A DNA stretch of 8,927 nucleotides, taken from assembly GCA_013138855.1 (NCBI GenBank), contig WTBX01000023.1, positions 1-8,927 of the forward strand, read 5' to 3'. The notes under the pieces were generated by a model, which was given only the letters and a program-made list of their open reading frames with translations, ran no database searches and was not told the DNA's origin. The stretch's first letter is position 1, and each line of letters begins with the position of its first letter. The position numbers were made by a program, and so were the translations under genes. Of this stretch, positions 6,270 through 8,927 are shown in pieces. The DNA is from Methylococcaceae bacterium. Lineage in GTDB: Bacteria > Pseudomonadota > Gammaproteobacteria > Methylococcales > Methylomonadaceae.

Positions 6270-6995
6270 TTAAAGACTGAAATTCTCGCCTAAATACACT
6301 TTCCTTACCTCGTCATTGTTAACAATTTCTTGTGAATCACCTTCTGCAATCACTTTGCCTTCATTAAGAATATAAGCTCGATCACAAATTCCTAAGGTTT
6401 CTCTAACATTATGCTCGGTAATTAAAATACCAATGCCTCTTTCTTTTAAATGCACAATAATGTTATTAATGTCGATGACTGAAAGGGGGTCTACCCCTGC
6501 AAATGGCTCATCTAATAAAATAAATTGCGGGTTACTAGCCAAGGTTCTGGCAATTTCTAGTCGTCGCCTTTCACCACCCGAAAGTCCTAAAGCAACTTGG
6601 TTACGTAAATGTGAAATATGGAGTTCTTCCAATAACTCATCAACCAGTAATTCCAATTGTCCTTTGGTTATATCCGTACGTAATTGCAATACTGCACGTA
6701 AATTATTGGCGACTGTTAGTTTACGAAAGATTGAGGGTTCTTGGGGTAGATAGCCGATGCCTAATTTTGCACGACTATGCATGGGGTAATGGGTAATAGA
6801 TTGGTCATCTAAATAAATATCACCTTGGTCGGCTTTAATGAGTCCAACCATCATATAAAAGCTAGTAGTTTTACCCGCACCGTTAGGCCCCAAAAGCCCG
6901 ACTATTTCACCCGTATTAACATGTACTGACACACCGTTAACAACATTACGTTTATTATAAGTTTTAAGTAATTCTTTTGCGATTAAACTAGCCAT
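6270..6995 (-). CDS. lptB: LPS export ABC transporter ATP-binding protein LptB
   Basis: The cytoplasmic ATPase that drives extraction of lipopolysaccharide from the inner membrane with LptF and LptG. The 241 residues are full length. Walker A is GPNGAGKT (36-43), the Q-loop glutamine is Q85 in LPQEPSIF, the signature is LSGGE (138-142), Walker B is FILLDEP (158-164), and the switch histidine is H195 in TEHNVRE. The C-terminal VRKVYLGENFSL is the LptB ending. DEPFAGVDPLSV is typical of LptB rather than of branched-chain amino-acid ATPases. The ATG at 6995 is 6 nt after the lptA stop with no Shine-Dalgarno, which implies coupled translation. lptF and lptG are not in the window, as is normal. 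Confidence 0.97.
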   Translation of the reverse strand: MASLIAKELLKTYNKRNVVNGVSVHVNTGEIVGLLGPNGAGKTTSFYMMVGLIKADQGDIYLDDQSITHYPMHSRAKLGIGYLPQEPSIFRKLTVANNLRAVLQLRTDITKGQLELLVDELLEELHISHLRNQVALGLSGGERRRLEIARTLASNPQFILLDEPFAGVDPLSVIDINNIIVHLKERGIGILITEHNVRETLGICDRAYILNEGKVIAEGDSQEIVNNDEVRKVYLGENFSL

Positions 6996-7001
6996 AGGTA
7001 T

Positions 7002-7508
7002 TTATTTTTTCGAGGCAGGTTGAAAAATGCTATGCACACGTTTAGAGCCAGAAGACTTATCACCTGCGGTTAATACTGAATATTTAGTATCATAAATAAT
7101 TAAATCACTTTTGGTTTTTTTCCCGCCTTGCCATACCTCAGCTTGCTTAATTAAATGCAGTTTTGAAGTGGCAGGGTAATATTCGCCTGTTAGTCCTACG
7201 CCTCTAATATCTTCTTTGCCTTTGCCTTGAGACTGTTTAAGTCGAGCGGGTTTTCCTACCGCAACCACCTTAACAATTTCACCATCTTTAAGATGAAAGG
7301 TCATTTGATCTGAATGTATCACTAAAGAGCCTTGGGTATAAATTACATTGCCCGTGTAAATGCTGATGTCATTTTTTTCATCATAGGAGGCGGTATCAGA
7401 ATCAATATAGATAGGTTGTTCATTATCATCTTCAAGCGCGTTACTAACGGAGCTGTAAAAAAGTGTACCCAAAACTAAAGGTAATAAGGCTGTTTTAATT
7501 ACGTTCAT
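7002..7508 (-). CDS. lptA: LPS transport periplasmic bridge protein LptA
   Basis: Periplasmic beta-jellyroll protein that links LptC at the inner membrane to LptD at the outer membrane, forming the LPS bridge. The 168 residues begin with a signal peptide: a lysine (K5), a hydrophobic core (residues 7-20) and a likely cleavage after VSNA (residue 24). The OstA/LptA domain spans ~35-145, with the IDSDTASYDEKNDISIYTG opening, GNVIYTQGSLVIHSDQM, and GEYYPATSKLHLIKQAEVW. The tail is lysine-rich. The start overlaps the end of lptC by 14 nt, with only a weak AAAGAG Shine-Dalgarno (7514-7519). Confidence 0.95.
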   Translation of the reverse strand: MNVIKTALLPLVLGTLFYSSVSNALEDDNEQPIYIDSDTASYDEKNDISIYTGNVIYTQGSLVIHSDQMTFHLKDGEIVKVVAVGKPARLKQSQGKGKEDIRGVGLTGEYYPATSKLHLIKQAEVWQGGKKTKSDLIIYDTKYSVLTAGDKSSGSKRVHSIFQPASKK

Positions 7509-8097
7509 AATAGCTCTTTACGTTTGCTAATAATTTTAATGAGATAGGTTTTTGAAAAATCATTTGAATGCCGATACCTTCTGCCCAGTTAGGCGGGGAA
7601 CTTAATTTTGCCCATTCATCCCCTTCGGCATAACTTTCTTCGGTTTTAACTCTTAAATTCGTGGTTTCGATCGTAAGTTGTTTAACATTTTCGGCTTTAT
7701 TTCGATTAACAAAAACTTGACCATTTAGCAGTAAATCTTTTCCATCAACAGAGAGCGTTCCTGACTCTGATTTAATAATCCAAGGGGGCGTATCAGCGTT
7801 GTAAAAGGTCATTTCAGGCTTAGTCATGTGAGTGACACCATCATCACTATAATGCAACATTTCTTCTGCAAATAGTTTACTTTTTACCAGTCCCTGTTCA
7901 TCCATTTCTTTTTTCAAATAACCCTTACTAAAATAATCAGGACTATGCTTAGGGAGTTCTGAGCTTTTACTTTCGTCTTCATCGGGTAATTGAAAAATTT
8001 CTACCGCCCACCAAGAAAAACCAGCTAATACTAGAGCCAGTGCGTAAGTGCGAATATTTTGTAAAAATATTCTATTGGAGGTAAAAGAATAATCCAT
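7495..8097 (-). CDS. lptC: LPS export protein LptC
   Basis: Bitopic inner-membrane protein that receives LPS from LptB2FG and passes it to LptA. The 200 residues have one N-terminal membrane segment (~16-36, NIRTYALALVLAGFSWWAVE) and a periplasmic LptC domain (~50-190). Conserved features are HSPDYF (51-56), MTKPEMTFYN (91-100), PPWIIKSESG, a GQVFVNR strand, and LTIETTNLRV (141-150). Similarity among LptC proteins is low, so the call leans partly on position between kdsC and lptA, where LptC always sits. The ATG at 8097 is 11 nt after the kdsC stop and has no clear Shine-Dalgarno. Its 3' end overlaps lptA by 14 nt. Confidence 0.93.
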   Translation of the reverse strand: MDYSFTSNRIFLQNIRTYALALVLAGFSWWAVEIFQLPDEDESKSSELPKHSPDYFSKGYLKKEMDEQGLVKSKLFAEEMLHYSDDGVTHMTKPEMTFYNADTPPWIIKSESGTLSVDGKDLLLNGQVFVNRNKAENVKQLTIETTNLRVKTEESYAEGDEWAKLSSPPNWAEGIGIQMIFQKPISLKLLANVKSYYERN

Positions 8098-8108
8098 AGT
8101 GAGTGTGC

Positions 8109-8654
8109 TTAGCTTAAATAGCCTTGTAAAATTTTATCAAAACTTCCTTGAGTCTGCATAATAAAATCGCAGATTTCTCTGACAGCCCCTAAACCACCAC
8201 CGTTTTCAGTAATGCAATCAGCATAGTCTTTAACGGCAAAATTAGCATCTTGAACTGCAAACCCTAGACCAGCACGTTTCATTAACGGTAAGTCTAATAA
8301 ATCATCACCCACATGGGCGGCTTGTTCGGCTGAAATTCCTATTGTTGATAAAATTTCTTCAAAGGCGGCGACTTTGTGTTCATGTCCTTGATAAACGTGT
8401 TTAATGCCTAAATTTTTCATCCGTAACGCCACAGATTGAGATTTACGCCCTGAAATGACAGCGATTTCAACCCCTGTTTGTTGTAAAAGTTTAATACCGT
8501 GACCATCTCGCGCATGAAAAGATTTATATTCTTGACCTTGATGGTCAAAAAATAAACGTCCATCGGTTAAAACACCATCAACATCTAAAATTAACAACTT
8601 TAATTGTTTTATTTTTTCGATAATTTGCGTTTCAGTGGTGTTGTTAAAATTCAT
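8109..8654 (-). CDS. kdsC: 3-deoxy-D-manno-octulosonate 8-phosphate phosphatase
   Basis: Cytoplasmic HAD-family phosphatase that removes phosphate from Kdo-8-phosphate to give Kdo for the LPS inner core. The 181 residues match the short, cap-less C0 HAD type. Motif I is DVDGVLTDG with catalytic D24 and D26, motif II is ISGR (S68), motif III lysine is K94 in HEHKV, and motif IV is GDDLLD (D117, D118). NGGGLGAVREICDFIM is the conserved tail. The ATG at 8654 has AAGGA 6 nt upstream (8661-8665). It lies 22 nt after kdsD, whose product is the first enzyme of the same pathway. Confidence 0.97.
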   Translation of the reverse strand: MNFNNTTETQIIEKIKQLKLLILDVDGVLTDGRLFFDHQGQEYKSFHARDGHGIKLLQQTGVEIAVISGRKSQSVALRMKNLGIKHVYQGHEHKVAAFEEILSTIGISAEQAAHVGDDLLDLPLMKRAGLGFAVQDANFAVKDYADCITENGGGLGAVREICDFIMQTQGSFDKILQGYLS

Positions 8655-8676
8655 TGTCTATCCTTACTGTTGCATT

Positions 8677-8927
8677 TTAAACAATACCAGCATGTATTAA
8701 GTCGTGTATATTCAACGCGCCCATTAAGGTTTTATCGTCGTCAATAACTAAAAGACCGTTGATTTGTTTTTTTTCCATAATTTGCATCGCTTCGGCTGCT
8801 AGCATCTCGCCATTAATGACCGTACACGCCTTGGTCATGACTTCGGTAATTTTTGTGGTTTGCAGGTCTAAATTTTTTCCTAGCATTCTACGTACATCAC
8901 CATCGGTAAATACTCCGAGTAGTTGAT
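8677..8927 (-). CDS. kdsD: D-arabinose-5-phosphate isomerase, C-terminal CBS end only
   Basis: Converts ribulose-5-phosphate to arabinose-5-phosphate, the first step toward Kdo. Only the last 82 residues are in the window. The frame is open to the right edge, and the ATG at 8886 is internal: the codons before it read QLLGVFTDGDVRR, the linker between the two CBS domains of KdsD. What remains is the second CBS domain (VMTKACTVINGEMLAAEAMQ, then GLLVIDDDKTLMGALNIHDLIHAGIV, ending at the stop). The catalytic SIS domain and first CBS domain lie beyond the window. Full proteins have about 320-330 residues. The gene starts the run of Kdo and LPS-transport genes. Confidence 0.93.
   Translation of the reverse strand, partial: QLLGVFTDGDVRRMLGKNLDLQTTKITEVMTKACTVINGEMLAAEAMQIMEKKQINGLLVIDDDKTLMGALNIHDLIHAGIV

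Noticed and set aside
8677..8886. Stand-alone 69-residue CBS-domain protein
   Set aside because: The frame runs on to the right edge and its upstream codons (GVFTDGDVRR) are those of KdsD, so it is the end of a truncated larger gene.

Overview
The window looks like a chromosomal segment of an AT-rich gammaproteobacterium (about 40% GC by eye, not computed). The right two thirds carry the conserved gammaproteobacterial order kdsD-kdsC-lptC-lptA-lptB-rpoN-hpf-rapZ on the minus strand, with mgtE after rapZ. A Gram-negative outer membrane is certain from the Lpt and Kdo genes. A sulfur-oxidising (Beggiatoa-like) or methanotroph-like lineage would fit the base composition and gene order, but the sequence alone does not settle this.

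Layout. Positions 3-1508 (+) hold the C-terminal ~501 residues of a methylcrotonyl-CoA carboxylase beta subunit, open at the left edge. Positions 1509-2064 are the gap between this gene and the convergent mgtE. The gap holds a short remnant that reads as the N-terminus of a type I-F Cas1, a strong intrinsic terminator, and three copies of a palindromic repeat. Two of those copies face each other like the ends of a MITE. Positions 2065-8927 (-) hold mgtE, rapZ, hpf, rpoN, lptB, lptA, lptC, kdsC and the C-terminal end of kdsD, all intact apart from the edge truncation.

How the genes work together. KdsD and KdsC make Kdo for the inner core of lipopolysaccharide. LptC, LptA and LptB are the inner-membrane, periplasmic and ATPase parts of the machine that carries LPS to the outer membrane. 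RpoN (sigma 54), Hpf (ribosome hibernation) and RapZ (amino-sugar control) follow, as in Escherichia coli. The ptsN and npr genes that usually accompany rpoN/hpf/rapZ are absent from their normal places. An intrinsic terminator fills the hpf-rapZ gap, and a weaker attenuator-like hairpin lies between rpoN and hpf, so the string is probably split into more than one transcription unit.

Most of the window is ordinary housekeeping sequence, and I found no undescribed multi-gene system. The least expected content is in the 1509-2064 gap, chiefly the Cas1 remnant and the inverted palindromic repeats.
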